A stretch of 64,000 bases of DNA, from NCBI GenBank assembly GCA_023313575.1, contig JAJTTP010000006.1, forward strand, positions 620,001 to 684,000. The letters are read 5' to 3'. The notes below the pieces were generated by a model. It had not been told where the DNA came from. It saw only the letters and a list, made by a program, of their open reading frames with translations, and did no database searches. Shown in pieces: positions 35,908 through 47,889 of the stretch. Numbering within the stretch: the first letter of the stretch is position 1; every line of letters starts with the position of its first letter. Source of the DNA: Eutypella sp. D-1 (taxonomy: Eukaryota; Ascomycota; Sordariomycetes; Xylariales; Diatrypaceae). A program made the translations under genes and the position numbers.

Positions 35908-38435
35908 ATGGCTTCACGGCGGGCTCTTTCGAATCATAGGGTACCGCGCTTACCACAGGGCTTCAAAACCGTGCAGGACATACTCGAGGGCGATGTCCCC
36001 GTGAATAAAATGGCTAGTGTTATTGGCTTGGTCAAGGATTACCGGGCTCCCATGAAAACGTCAGGAACAGGTTCGTTGAATGAACTTCACTTCGAGCTTT
36101 CCTCTCCGTCTCTCTCTGTTGAATAGACACCTAACAATTTGTCCAAGACTGGAAATCATCCCTGACTATTTATGACAAGACCACCGACGAGACGGATGAA
36201 GGCCTTGTTGTCAACATATTCCGTCCCGAGAAGGAGATGCCACGGCCTGATGCGGGTGATGTGATTATAGTACATACCGCTAAAGTCCAAGATCGGAATG
36301 GCATCTCCTTAATCACTAATCGTCAAACCACGATACATGTCTACTCTGCTGTCCAACTCCCTAGACCCCCGGCCTCGGCACGGGATGCCCTGCAACCGCC
36401 CTGCGGGTTGATTAAGTGGAAGCCCGATGCCCAGGTCCACGATTATGTGCCTTGGCTGTATCATGCTACTAACAAACTCCGCATCCCCGAGCGAGATGAG
36501 TTCCGGGCTCGCGTCGAGGAATCTCTCAACATCAAAGAGAAGTTCTGTACGCTGCAAAATGTCAGAGAGGGCAAGTTTTGCGATCTGATTGTTCAGGTCA
36601 TCAAAGACCCCTGGGACGAGGAAGACAAGGTGACCATGTGGATTACGGACTATACGGAGAACCCTAATTTCCTGCTACGTAGCTGGGATGGTGGCAATAC
36701 GTCCGGTGGCGGAGAGTATGACCGGGACATCTATACGGCCGTGAATGGGCTATCACGCGAGTGGCCAGGGCCCTTTGGACAGCGCAGCATGCACATCTCC
36801 TGTTGGGACCCCCACGCGCAGTATATTAGGGAAAACGTCAAAGCCGGGGACTGGGTTCGGCTCCTGAATGTTCACATCAGATTTGGCAGAAACGGCAGCA
36901 ATATTGAGGGTTTCCTACACGAAGACCGCAACGGTGGGCGGATCCAGGTCGAGGTCTTCCGGACTGCCGATTTGGACAACCTAGATGACCGGCTCAAGGA
37001 CGCCATTCGGAGGAAACGGACGTATGAGAAGAGTAAGAAGAAGCAGCAGCAGAGCTACGAAGCAAACGAGGAGGCTTCAGGGGCCGGCGTGAAGCGCAAG
37101 GCTGGCAACGAGGAGCCCGTGGCAATGAATGCCCGAACGCGACGGGCGATTCAGAGGGAGGGCCTTGAAAAGAAACATCAAGAGAATTTAAAACGGAAGG
37201 AGGAGACCATTGGCCTTAACAAGCACAGTAGGTTGAATTTTTTCCTCTATTGGATTCTGGTTCTTGGTTACCTTTTTGTGTCCTTGATTCATTTCTCCAT
37301 ATTCTTCGCCGCGCAACTACTCGTCAAGACTTGTACACTAACCAAAAGAACAATTAAATCAGTCAAATGCGAGAGCGACGACCAGCCTGTTACCCCCGTG
37401 TCAACCATCGTCGAACCCATGTCGTGGAAGACGACGGTTGAGGGCCAGCAAGTAATGCTGGAATTGCCCTTCGTCTGCGCTAAGTACCGCGCCAACGTGC
37501 GCGTGGTCGACTTTCGGCCCCGGAGGCTAGAGAATTTCGCCGCCTGGCGCAGGGTGACTGAGTACGACGCTCTATCGGATTACAGCGGTAGCTCAGGCTC
37601 GGACTCGGACTCAGCCGAGAGCGGGGCCGAGAGTGACCTGTCGGATGCCAGCGCTGGTGGTGCCGATAGACCTAAGACACGACGCGGACAGAAGACTTGG
37701 GAGTGGCGGTTTGCCCTGCTTCTCGAGGGTATAGACGATAAGGGAAAGCCCGACGGAAGGCTCTGGGCTGTCGTCGACAACAATGAGGCCCAGCAGCTGT
37801 TCAACCTCGACGCGTGTGAGTAAGTACTGCCCCCCTTGCTTTCGCTCGTTGATTCGTACATACATGGTATCCCGTCCGCCGTGCACATATCTTTAATACC
37901 CTCGAACCCGCGGCGCCTCCAGCTTAGGCACCGTAGGGAACCCTCGCCTCCTTCCCCACTAAGACAACTGCCTAAACCAAGCCCAAGTCCGTCTCCTGCC
38001 GGTACTAACCTCCTCATCCGCCCCCGAACCCATAGTCTGCGCGCAAACCAGGAAACTCTGTCCACGCTCCGGGAGCAGCTCTTCAAGCTCTGGGGTAACC
38101 TCGAGGAGGTGAAGACGCGGGCGCTCCAGGAGGAGGAAAAGAAACGGCCACCGCAGCGGCCGCGCGCTATGGCGGCCCAGCAGCCCCCGCCGCACAGCTC
38201 ACCGCCCACGGCCGGCGCCGACATCCAGGGGGGCGCAGAGAAGGCGCAGGCCGGGACCGGGTGGCAAGACCAGGTGTCAAACAAACCCTTCAAGTGCTGT
38301 CTCCAGCAGTACGGCGTCGAGACGCGGGTCCGTGCCAACGCCCCAGACCAAGGCGTCGTTGTGCAGCGGCAAACCGGCGTCGTGAAGAGATGGCAGAGGG
38401 TCTTCGGGCTCTTCGGGACCAAGATCGCGTCGTGA
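35908..38435 (+). CDS. pot1: Protection of telomeres protein 1 (Pot1), telomeric ssDNA-binding
   Basis: Caps chromosome ends by binding the G-rich telomeric overhang within shelterin. Exons are 35908-36070, 36148-37227, 37363-37819 and 38036-38435, giving 699 residues. The first OB-fold is near residues 12-145: LPQGFKTVQDIL, then VIGLVKDYRAPM, then the rebuilt TDWKSSLTIYDK and VNIFRPEKEMP. The second (POT1PC type) runs from about 175 to 350: EGKFCDLIVQVI, MWITDYTENP, AGDWVRLLNVHIR. A basic linker follows, then HIKCESDDQPVTPVSTIVEP, an acidic Ser-rich tract and a C-terminal domain ending GVVKRWQRVFGLFGTKI. The ATG at 35908 has the better context (gaaATGGct); an in-frame ATG at 35836 would add 24 basic residues. 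Intron 3 has a perfect TACTAAC branch site. Intron 2 (135 nt) is stop-free and in frame. Confidence 0.9.
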
Positions 38436-39648
38436 TGTATGCCTGGGTCTGTCAGTCTGTCAGTGGACGTGGAGATATGTACATATATACCCCGGAACAA
38501 CATCTGCCGCCGTGGGGAAGAAGGGTGAGACGCTGGGTTGACAACGGTCCGCAATGCTTGCTTACAATCAGCTACAACTTGACCGACTGTACGCGGCGGA
38601 ATCACATGTTGTCGAGTAATGGACGCTAGAGTTACGATAGGAATTGTGATTCAGGGATCACTCGCTGCTGGGTAGAAGCCATGTCGCTGTTGAGTAGCCA
38701 CTAACAGCCTACTTCTCTTTTCAACCATTGTCCCTGACTAACAATTCAATCACACGCCGGGCCCCTGATAGTAGCCTACTACGTAAATCGCACACGCTAT
38801 TTTGTGCGTGTACGCACAACCAAGTAAGCAAACAATCGCATCGTATATGTTTAACAGCAGAGCATAGACAAGGTACCACATCATATCGTGTACCACGTGA
38901 TAACAGCAACGACGAAAAAAAAGGAGGTCTTCATATTCATAAGTCCAAAGCTTTTTTTAAGTTACAGCAAGATGATAGAGTGTGTATGAAGAACGAAGAA
39001 GGGGGGGCAAAAATAAGGGAATATGGACACCGACGTAAATCAAAAGCGAACCTCATCTCAGCTTGAACCTCACCCCCAAACCGTCCTTCCCCCGCTGCCG
39101 GCCCGGAGCGTCTTCAATCAAGCCTTTCCCCCTTCTTTCCCCCCTAGCCCGGTTGACGACGATTAGGAGAGTGAAAAAGACGATGACTCATTACGTGATA
39201 GAATTATTGAGACGGCGGGAATGATATTGATGTTGACGATGACGACCATAAGGATGCTGAGGGTAATCGAACGTCTAGTCGTCCTCAGTGCTCCCCTTTT
39301 CATCCAATTCTCTCTCTTCCACCCGTCCGAACTACTTATGTAGCTCCATTTCTCTCCGTCGATAGCCCAACGGAACACGCATACTAAAAAAAATGCATGC
39401 CCTCACATCTTGTAATGGCGATGCGCTGACCGACTGAACTGACCGAGCAAGGTACCGCAACAGCTGCAATAGTAAAAGGGGGAGGGTATTCGCGCGGAGG
39501 TCTGTCTTCCACTCTGTAGAGCGGGAGAAGACAATCGTTCCGGCCATAGAAATAACGCCATTACGCCATCCCCACGATGGCACCGTGAACCCCCATTAAC
39601 TTTCGTGAAAAATATCTCCTATGAATCAGAGAAAGGGGATGGGCGTGC
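38436..39648. other. Convergent 3' region between pot1 and SCC3
   Basis: The two genes converge here, so the region should hold both 3' untranslated regions. Purine and pyrimidine runs (about 38915-38930, 39120-39150) and overlapping short frames are present, but no supported gene. Confidence 0.5.
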
Positions 39649-42600
39649 TCAGTCGCCCAGGACCTCGTCCTCATCCATCTGATCACCACCGCCGGATCCA
39701 GCGGCGGCACGCCCCTCTCCCCCCTCTTCATCATCAGGGTCTTCAATCGGATCGTCCTCGAGAAGCTCTCTTCTCCGCAGGTCCTCGACAGTACCCTCCT
39801 CGGGAAGATCCTCCTCGAAGGGATCATCAATGTCGTCTTCTTCGATAACAAGCTCGGCGCTGAGGGGGGCTTTCTTCCCCGCCCCCGACGCAGCGCCTTC
39901 TCCCGCGTCGTCGTCACTCTTGCCTTTGCCCTTTGCAGGGGCCTTCTTCTTGCTGGCGGCGCCGGCGCCGCGAAGGTGGTTTTCGTCCAGATACGCGACG
40001 ACTTCCTTGTAGTTGGCGCCGAGCTTCGTCTTGTTGCGGTTGAGGCGCTTGCGTAGCTTTCCGGCGTCCGGGCCGCTGTTGTCGATCACCTTACCTAGGA
40101 TTGCCAGGACATACTTGCTTGCTAGCTCGCATAGGATCTTTTCGGCCTTTAGCGCAGCTGCGTGTCGTTCCTGCTCCGTGAGCTCCTCGACCTCATCATC
40201 CTCAGGTGGCAGCTCGTCGTCTAGCTCAAGTGGATCCTCATCATCTGCCGGCTCGTTCAAGTGCTTGCCCGTGCGCTTTGCGAACGCGCGCTCAGCTGCA
40301 TCGAAGATGGGGATAAGTTCGCGAGTAATGAGTTCGGACGGCATCTCTTCAAGAAGCGGGCGTAACTTTCCGTATTTGCCACCCTTGGGACCGCGAACTA
40401 TTTCCCGGACGAAAACTAGGAGACTACCGACGTCGCAAGCGACACCAACCGCCATAAGCCTAAGATCGTCGTTGAACCCTCGTGAAGAAAAGGTTTGAAT
40501 CAAATTCTGAACCAAGTCTTTGCGCCAGACGATAAGCTGATTGAGGTGCGCGTCGGATATGTCTTCGTTGCCCTCAACAGTCTTCCGCAGCCACCAAGCC
40601 TTCCACATGAAGTACATAAGGCAGCACTTTATCGCGAAGGAGACGAGCTCGTCCTCTGGGTCATCGAGGTCTTCATTGGGCTCAACGAGTGACCCACGGT
40701 TGACAATGTCGATAAGTATCTTGATCGCGGGCCGGTCGGAGTCGATGTCGGTCCCAGGAGCCTCGAGCACGTCTGTGCAGTCTGAAATGCCTGTGAGCTT
40801 ACTGATCTTCATCAAAATCCGAGACAACTCGGTCAGTTCAGCTCGGTCCAGATTCCCTCGCACGGAGAGTTCACACGTCTTTTCGATAGACCGCAACGCG
40901 TTTAGTGAGTTGTCCCATATCGCCGCCAGCTTACTGTCAACTAGTTCCTCGAGTTCGTCATATTGCCTGGCATGGATGAAGGCAGTACGCGCCTCATTGA
41001 GTACCGTTTGGTCGACATGTCTGTTGAACTGAACCGTGACTTCGTCCAGCAGCTTATCATACGTGGCGGAGTTTTGGCGTAATTGCTGGAATGCGTCAAG
41101 GTCGAGGTAGTGTTCGAGACGAAGAGCTGTGGCGGCCATCGCAGGATCTGATCCGAATTTGTTGAGAAGTTGGGGAATGATGGCAGCAAGCTGCATCCCA
41201 GCATCCTCCTGTGCATCGGAATCAGCCCGGACTCCTTTCTGTCTATGCCTATTATGCTCTGTTGAAGGTGTGAAGCTCTCCTTGACCGCGCTCGAGAGGA
41301 CCTCGAGCAAGATAGCTTCCTCCCTAGGCTCGGGAGCGACGGCCCTCTTAACGGCTGCCTCTGTCGAGTTCGTCTTGGACTTTTTCCTCCCAGTCGCAGA
41401 GCTTGTAGTATGATCAAACAGAAGATAGCCAGCAAGAACTTGCCAGTTGCTGATTTCGGGTATCTTCTCGTACAGGGCTTGCGCAGCCTGTGCAATACGG
41501 GATTCCGAAATATCCGCATTCACCACGTCGGCTGCAACATCAAGCCCATGCCGAATCTCGTCTTGCTCGCTATCGAGTTGGGAGTCGCATGATGCCAAGT
41601 GTTCGGCGAGAGCCTTGATATCCATCCAATCTCTTCGCAGAGATTCATAATTATCCTCATCCTCGTCAGCAAATACCTCATCTAGGGCGTCGCTGCCGCC
41701 AATTTCATCGATTTTCTGATTGGTGTAGTCCCGAACGACCTCAGAGAAAAAACCGGCTACAGCCCTGCGGATCCTCGGCTCGGAATCGAACATCAGTTTG
41801 CTTACGGTGTCCATCTCCTCGGGTTCCAGCATGCCAGAAGATCGCAGGATATCCACAACAGAGATGGCCGCGACACGAACACCTATCTCAACGTCTTTAG
41901 TTGCCATTTCCACGAGACGCGGCCTGAACCGGTCAATAAAATGAGCCAATTTCTCAGCATCTCGCTTGAGGACTCTAGCTAATTGCCGGAGCACCTCTAG
42001 ACGCGTAGGCGCAGCGACATCGGACAGAAGCCAGCCGAGATAACGGAGATATTCAGGTGCCATGTACACTGTTGGCAGCGTGCAGATCCAATTTCCGAGA
42101 GCCTCAATAGATTCAGCGCGGATCTTAGGATCAATGTCGCGGTATCGATGCACGAAGATGATATCGAATAAATCCTTGGATTTCGCGTCTACAAATTCGC
42201 GATTCTGGTTGGCATCATCAAGGGCCTTCTGAGTGTTTGCGACAAGATTCTTGTTCTTGCCTCTCCGACTGGCCTCAGCCTGGAGGGCCTGGTTGGATTT
42301 TGTGATGCGGTCATCCAGCTGAGCCGTCACCAATACCAGTGCGGTGAGCATGGCCAGGCCTACAGTAGTTGCGGTGTGGCGGAAAGGACGTAAAGATGAG
42401 GATGACATGATCCCGACCCAGCGTTGGATGTTGTCCAGGAGCTCCTCGTCCGTATAGAGGACATCTGTTTGGTGGAGCAGGGAAATCAATGAATCAAAGA
42501 AACCAATCAACATCTCTCGAAAGTTTTTGCTGCCTTTGGCTCGGGAGATGAGAGGATAGTCTGAGATATTGGTCTAAGACAAATTGTCAGTAAATAGAAC

Positions 42601-43477
42601 CTTCTTGGTCTGCATGATGTAAAGCATACCTGTTCATAGGCTTCCTCTAGTTCTGATAATCTGTTGGCCGAGTTCTCAGGATCCCGGATGTCGTCTTCAG
42701 TAAGCTTCTGCTCGCATCCTGCCGAGAGCAGGACGCAGTTGATCAGATCAGTCAAAGCCTCCGCATCGTTGGTTTGGTAGCGCTGGAACCAGTGTGCAGC
42801 AACATCGTCGGTAGAGTCGCCCGAACCAAAGATCTCAGCTGACGGAGTTTAGTGTTAGCATAAGACTCAACCACTCCCTCCTCCCCCCCCCCTTTTTTTT
42901 GGGAGGGAAAAAGGGTACACCAATGATAGCTCGATATCTTACCATAAAGCCCATCGTCTTGGACCCTTGCGACAACAATTTTTGCAGTCTTTTTGGGTCG
43001 ATTGGGTAATTTCATAGCAGGCGCGTTTGAAGTCAGCGCACTGGGGTCGACGGCAGGCGCATCGCCGTTAACCTTGGCGCGCTTCATCGCGGGTTTCTTA
43101 GGTCGCACATTTTGACTCGATTTAGACTTCTTCGGTTTTGGGGTGGGCTCATCGTCACCGTCGCCGTCATCAACATCGTCGTCTTCTACGTCGTCGTCTT
43201 CATCGTTGTTTTCGTCATTGGAAAGTTCTTGCTCGTGTGGTTCGTCCTCGTCATGGGGTGCTTGGTTTTCTTCGTCCTCGTCTTCAACCTCCGGACCGCG
43301 TTTGCGCTTAGGACCAGATTTGCCATTCTGGGATGGATAGGCATCATGTGAAAATTTCCTAGGAGCTCTTACGACGCGTCCTGACCGACGGCGCAATGAC
43401 GCATCGGGGGTGGAAGACGGAGAAGAAGTCGCGTTATTCTCAGTGGTCTCCATGAGGGGCAATCTCGAGGGCGACAT
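39649..43477 (-). CDS. SCC3: Cohesin subunit Scc3/STAG (stromalin)
   Basis: HEAT-repeat subunit that binds the kleisin of the cohesin ring and is needed for sister-chromatid cohesion. Exons are 42943-43477, 42630-42838 and 39649-42573, with introns of 104 and 56 nt, giving 1222 residues. The N-terminus (to about residue 180) is disordered, with basic stretches (RRRSGRVVRAPRKF, KRAKVNG) and a long Asp/Glu tract. The STAG core follows, and the stromalin conserved domain lies around residues 380-470: DLFDIIFVHRYRDIDPKIRA, EALGNWICTLP, LRYLGWLLSD. HEAT repeats continue to about residue 1100, and the tail is again acidic (EEDDIDDPFEEDLPEE). The start is fixed by MSPSRLPLMETTE; a second in-frame ATG lies eight codons on. 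It converges with pot1. Confidence 0.94.
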
Positions 43478-44425
43478 GTGTCTTGGAATAATTTAATACA
43501 ATGCGATCATTTCTTTTTGGGGTGTATGGATAATTGTATGGATAATAAGTAATCAATCGCGCGCGGGACTTCCAAGATTTTGGAGATGGAGGGGGAAGGA
43601 AAACAAAAAGATGGAAAATGGAAATCGGTGAGGATTCAAGGTTGCGATTTAACGTTTCTAAAGTTCCTAAAGTCCCTAAGGTTCCCTCAAGGGCTTGTAC
43701 TTAGAGTTAGAGGTAGGTGCAGTGCAGTACAGGCAATTCAATCCAATCCAATCCAGTACCTTTTCCTACAGTACATGAGTAGGGAAAGTACGAAGAAAGT
43801 AACTTGGAACCCCCCCCCAAAAGACGCGTTGATGGGGATGTGTATGTAGTGGTGGGGACCGTGTTTGGATCATAATTTGGCAATGTTGGCAGTGTGGCAG
43901 TGAAGATAAAAAAGTCGCAGGTGCGAGGTACGAAGTACATATATCACAGTGTGGAAGTAAGTGCGGGCTCGTCGCGACTACTGTAGATGGTAGGTATTTC
44001 GGTACTTTGATAGATACCAGGTACCTAGGTACCTAGGTACTTTTACCACTTTCACTTAAGCAATAATTGATTGTCCACTGAGGTCCGACCTACGATTATA
44101 CAGAGCACGAAGTGAAGATGCTGGAGTCTCCAAGGTTTCTCCTTATCAGCTCGACGCTACCACCTATCTAGGTAGGTATCGTAACTACAACTATGACTAC
44201 GTGCTTCACGTCCTCCTCCAACATCACTTTCAATCAAATACCGCAGCACGTAAACCTTTGACAGCAACAGCTTAACTTCTGGAAATATACATTATGTCAT
44301 TTTGTCTTCAATAATTTCCCCTAATTCTCTTACTATGCTTGACACGCTTCTCGTCAGCTCTAGCCTCTACATCGCGATATGAAGTCGGGGGCGGCTCGCT
44401 CAGTATCTTACCGAGGCTCCCGACG
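43478..44425. promoter_or_regulatory. Divergent promoter SCC3/ureD with 20-bp palindrome and GATA motifs
   Basis: The shared upstream region contains a perfect 20-bp palindrome, GTACCTAGGTACCTAGGTAC, at 44021-44040. Three HGATAR-type sites that an AreA-like nitrogen regulator could use lie nearer ureD: TGATAG at 44008-44013, TGATAA on the minus strand at 44143-44148 and AGATAG on the minus strand at 44164-44169. GATA sites are short and common, so their use for urease control is inference. No gene is seen in the interval. Confidence 0.3.
44021..44040. repeat. 20-bp perfect palindrome of GGTACC/CCTAGG units
   Basis: Alternating GTAC and CTAG steps form an exact self-complement. The same unit builds the hairpins at 34.4 and 35.1 kb. 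Confidence 0.85.
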
Positions 44426-45397
44426 ATGACCTCCCCTTTCCCAAAGTCATCATCAGCTCCTGGACAGGGTCGCATCACGGTCAAGCTCCAGCCCAACAAT
44501 GTTTCTACTCTCGAAAGTATCTCATATCAGTACCCACTCAAGTTGATATCACCTGCTGTCACTGCCGGTCAGAAAAGTGTTCTGGTGTTTCTCCTATCTT
44601 ATGGCGGGGGTCTCGTTAGCGGTGATCAGGTCAGCCTCTCTGTCGAGGTCAAACCAGGCGCCAGATTGAGTATCGTTACACAGGGTCATACCAAGGTGTT
44701 CCCATCCGTTACTCCAGACATTGTTACAAGGCAGAAGTTGGATGTTAGTATTGGAGCAAGAGCAGGTCTTTGCCTTCTGCCTGACCCAGTCCAACCGTTT
44801 GAACACAGCGTTTATGAGCAGTTCCAAGTATTCAAGCTGGCTCCGACCGCTTCGCTTTGCTTACTCGACTGGGTGACTCAAGGCCGGGCGGCTCGTGGTG
44901 AAGACTGGAGCTTCACACGGTGGACGGGTCGTAATGAGGTATGGGTTACAACTGAGAAGTCTGGTGCGAATCCTCGACTTCTCGTGAGAGACGCTGTCGC
45001 ACTGGATGGAGGCCCAGACCGTGCCGAGTTACAGTCACTGCGAGAGTCAATGCATGGGCATGCCATAGTCGGGACATTAATTCTACGGGGCCCTATGACC
45101 AGGACGATAGACGAATTCTTCCTAGCTGAGTTCAAGGCATTGCCTAGGATCGGGGCTCGGGATTTCGAGGAGAGAACGCAGGTCTTGTCCGAGTTAGAGG
45201 CCTGGCGGGCAGAGAGACTCAAAGAAGAGAAGAAGCATAGGGTGTTATGGTCGGCCGCACATGTTCGCGGTTGTACCGTAGTCAAATTTGGCGCGGCAAG
45301 TGTCGAATCTGCGCGCAATTGGCTCAGCTCAATGCTCCTCAGAGAAGGTAGCTGCGAGGAAAGGTTCGGAGAACAAGCACTCATGTGCCTTCGATGA
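44426..45397 (+). CDS. ureD: Urease accessory protein UreD
   Basis: Nickel-metallochaperone scaffold that, with UreF and UreG, delivers nickel to apo-urease. It is a single exon of 323 residues from the ATG at 44426. The frame is open further upstream to about 44339 but has no earlier ATG, and MTSPFPKSSSAPGQGRITV is the expected N-terminus. Family blocks: ISPAVTAGQKSVLVFLLSYGGG, then LVSGDQVSLSVEVKPGARLSIVTQGHTK, then LLPDPVQPFEHSVYEQ, and a later LDWVTQGRAARGEDW. The C-terminal SSMLLREGS region is also conserved. The UreD fold and length (about 300) fit well. Urease itself, UreF and UreG are not in the window, so the genes are dispersed as usual in fungi. Confidence 0.94.
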   Translation: MTSPFPKSSSAPGQGRITVKLQPNNVSTLESISYQYPLKLISPAVTAGQKSVLVFLLSYGGGLVSGDQVSLSVEVKPGARLSIVTQGHTKVFPSVTPDIVTRQKLDVSIGARAGLCLLPDPVQPFEHSVYEQFQVFKLAPTASLCLLDWVTQGRAARGEDWSFTRWTGRNEVWVTTEKSGANPRLLVRDAVALDGGPDRAELQSLRESMHGHAIVGTLILRGPMTRTIDEFFLAEFKALPRIGARDFEERTQVLSELEAWRAERLKEEKKHRVLWSAAHVRGCTVVKFGAASVESARNWLSSMLLREGSCEERFGEQALMCLR

Positions 45398-46011
45398 TGC
45401 TATCCAATTCTACTGAATATTTTGATAGGGTATATAGAAATATCAAGCAGACACGTTATGCCACCTGACGTTTTGCTCTCGATTGCTGTAATTTTGGCGA
45501 CCCCTTTACATGGATCGGTCTATGTAGCAGTGTATTAGGGGTAGCTAGGTATACATAGCTGGTAGGTAGTACACTGATCCATACCTAGGTAAGTACATCC
45601 TTAGAATGGTGATAGTACCTATGCAGGTAGTGTACATACAGCCTATATTAACCTTATTTAGCACTACTTAGGTATTAGCTGATTGCGACAGGAACTTAAT
45701 AGGGACTCGTCCCCCACCTTCCTACCAGCTTAGACTACATGTTAGGTAGGTAGGTCCTGTAGCTTATGTAGGTAGTTATCTGCAGGGTAGCTCTTTTATA
45801 CAAGCTGTTGCCATAATATTGCCCCACCACCTAAACTTTTCATCAGCAGTCATACAATATTAGCATGTGAAAAGAGACAAAAATAATTCGACGGCATAGA
45901 AAAAGAGGGCAACGCAAGTCACGAAACTACAGACAATATAACAGACGCGCCATACTCAGGAACCCCCTATCAAAGAGAGAGATTGAGAGCTCTGGGACCG
46001 AACGCTACTCG
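45398..46011. other. Intergenic with TAGGTA motifs
   Basis: The spacer between ureD and RPC4 carries a dense run of CTAGGTA, GGTAGGTAG and TACCTAGGTAAG motifs between about 45540 and 45780, of the same kind as in the other intergenic regions. The last 150 bases are the presumed RPC4 promoter. No gene. Confidence 0.5.
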
Positions 46012-47889
46012 ATGCCTCCACGAGGTACAAGGGGAGCGCGGGGTGCCAGGGCGGGCAGGGCAGGGAGGGGTGGTGCTTCAGCCCGGGGCGCATCTACCGC
46101 TGCTTCTGCCAGCGCGGCTCCGGAGAGCGATGGATCGGCATCGGTTCCGGAAGCGGTTTCCGTGCGCTCGACGCCTTCCGTCCAGGAGACTGCCGCCCCT
46201 GCGCCAAGACAGTCGGCGACGCCGGGTGTCGCAGGCCCATCAACATCCGCTTCCTCGTCACGCGGCACCGGCACGCGGTTCAGGCCCAAGAACGTCCGTC
46301 GTGACGCGGCCGAGCGTCAGAGGCTCGAGGAGGAGCGGAACCGCGACCTCGCGTCCAAGATCAAGCAGGAGGAGCGCGAACAACGTGCCGAGGAGCGGAG
46401 GGCGCGCCGCGGTCGCGGCCGCGGCGGCGCCATGTCACAGCGCGGCTTCATCAGGAGAACAGTCACGGCGACCGGCCCGTTTTCCGGTGTGCCCTTAGGT
46501 ACGATTTACTGCTCCCTTTATCCGCCCACCGTTCTGCTACGGTATTATCTACAAGAAAGTTGGGGAAGGAAAAGCCTCGAGTGGGCAGCCCTATAAGTAT
46601 TCCCTACTGACGTATGATCCAAATTCACAGAGAACGTGAAGGCGGGCAAGGGCGGCTTCGCGTGGGCCGGGCGGTCGTCGCAGCGGCTAGGCGAGATCCC
46701 GCATGTTGACAGCGTGCGGTACCGGCCGCGGCGGGCGCATGAGACGCGGGTCAACATCGACGTGCTGAGCGGATTCGCCGAGGACGTAGAAGACCCAGAG
46801 ACGCACTTCCAGACGTTCCGCAGCGGGCAGAAGTCCGGGTCTCTTCCCATGGGCCTGTTCCGGACCGAGCCGCAGGAGGAGGAGGTCAAGGTCGCAACCA
46901 CCGCCGAGCTCGAAGCCGAGGAGCAGCAGTCCGACGGTGACGATGGCGACCTCTTCGTCGACCCGCTTCCTGTCGATGGCTCGGGCGCAAATGCCGCCAT
47001 GGACGTCGACGTGATCTCTGGTGACGACAACGAGGTATGGCACGCGGCGCCCAAGAGTGCCATCAAGGTCAAGGCAGAGCCGGGGACTGAGGGAGACGAC
47101 TCTATGGACGTGGACCTTTCCGAAATCCCACCCGCTCCAGCCTCCCCCGAAGAACAGCAGAAGAAGGCCCCAGTCGCCGCGTCAGCGGTCGACCCCGAGA
47201 AGGAGAAGCGGCGGGAGCGCGCGCTACAGGACCCCGAAGTCCAACACACCGTCCTAGACGTCCAGACCTTGCTGCAGGAGCTACGCCTGTACAAAGAGGG
47301 AGACGAGCAGAGCGGGCAGCTTAAGGACGGCCGCTTGTACCTCTTCCAGTTCCCGCCGGTATTGCCCCCGCTAGAGAAACCGGAGCAGCAGGAGGAGGGT
47401 GGAGAGAGTCACGGGGCGGAACACCCGGCCGACGCGGAGCGCCCGACACCAATAACACAGCCGAAGGTCAAGAAGGAGGACGGCGACGCGAACGCCCAGG
47501 ACGAGAACCCGCTATCATCATCGGCGTTCTCGTCGACACTACCGCCCGAGGGCGGGCGCGTCGGCAAACTGATCGTGCGGCGGTCGGGCCGCGTGGAGAT
47601 GGACTGGGGCGGCACGCGGCTCGCGCTGGGGATGGGCACCGAGGCGGAGTTCCTGACGTCGGCCGTGGTGCTGGAAACCCGGGAGCACCCGGACAACCCC
47701 GAGGCGCTGACCGGCACCGGCTACGGCATGGGCCAGGTTATGGGCCGCTTCGTGCTCACGCCCGTCTGGGACGAGGAGGGCGACTGGGAACCTGACCTCG
47801 CTCATGAGCTTGCGGACGACGCCGACGGCAACGTTGACGGCAACGTTGACGTCAACGATGACGGCGGCGATGTTGTGGGAGCTACTTAG
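46012..47889 (+). CDS. RPC53: DNA-directed RNA polymerase III subunit RPC4 (Rpc53)
   Basis: Subunit of the TFIIF-like Rpc37/Rpc53 module of RNA polymerase III, needed for initiation, termination and reinitiation on tRNA and 5S genes. Exons are 46012-46498 and 46631-47889 around a 132-nt intron with a CTACTGAC branch site. The protein has 581 residues. The N-terminus is a low-complexity Arg/Gly/Ala-rich region, then FRPKNVRRDAAERQRLEEER, typical of the family. The middle is acidic. The dimerisation domain at the C-terminus has GKLIVRRSGRVEMDWGGTRLALGMG followed by FLTSAVVLE and a GQVMGRFVLTPVWDE end. The last codons form short GACGGCAACGTT repeats. The frame stays open for 105 codons after the TAG at 47887-47889, which is unusual and is described separately. 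Confidence 0.92.

Noticed and set aside
37580..38605. 341-codon minus-strand frame opposite the 3' part of pot1
   Set aside because: It spans both pot1 exons and an intron that the sense strand explains fully; the composition is Ser/Pro/Arg-rich and typical of an antisense shadow.
46545..47294. 249-codon Ser-rich minus-strand frame opposite RPC4
   Set aside because: It reflects the acidic, GC-rich codons of RPC4 read backwards; no independent start context or domain.
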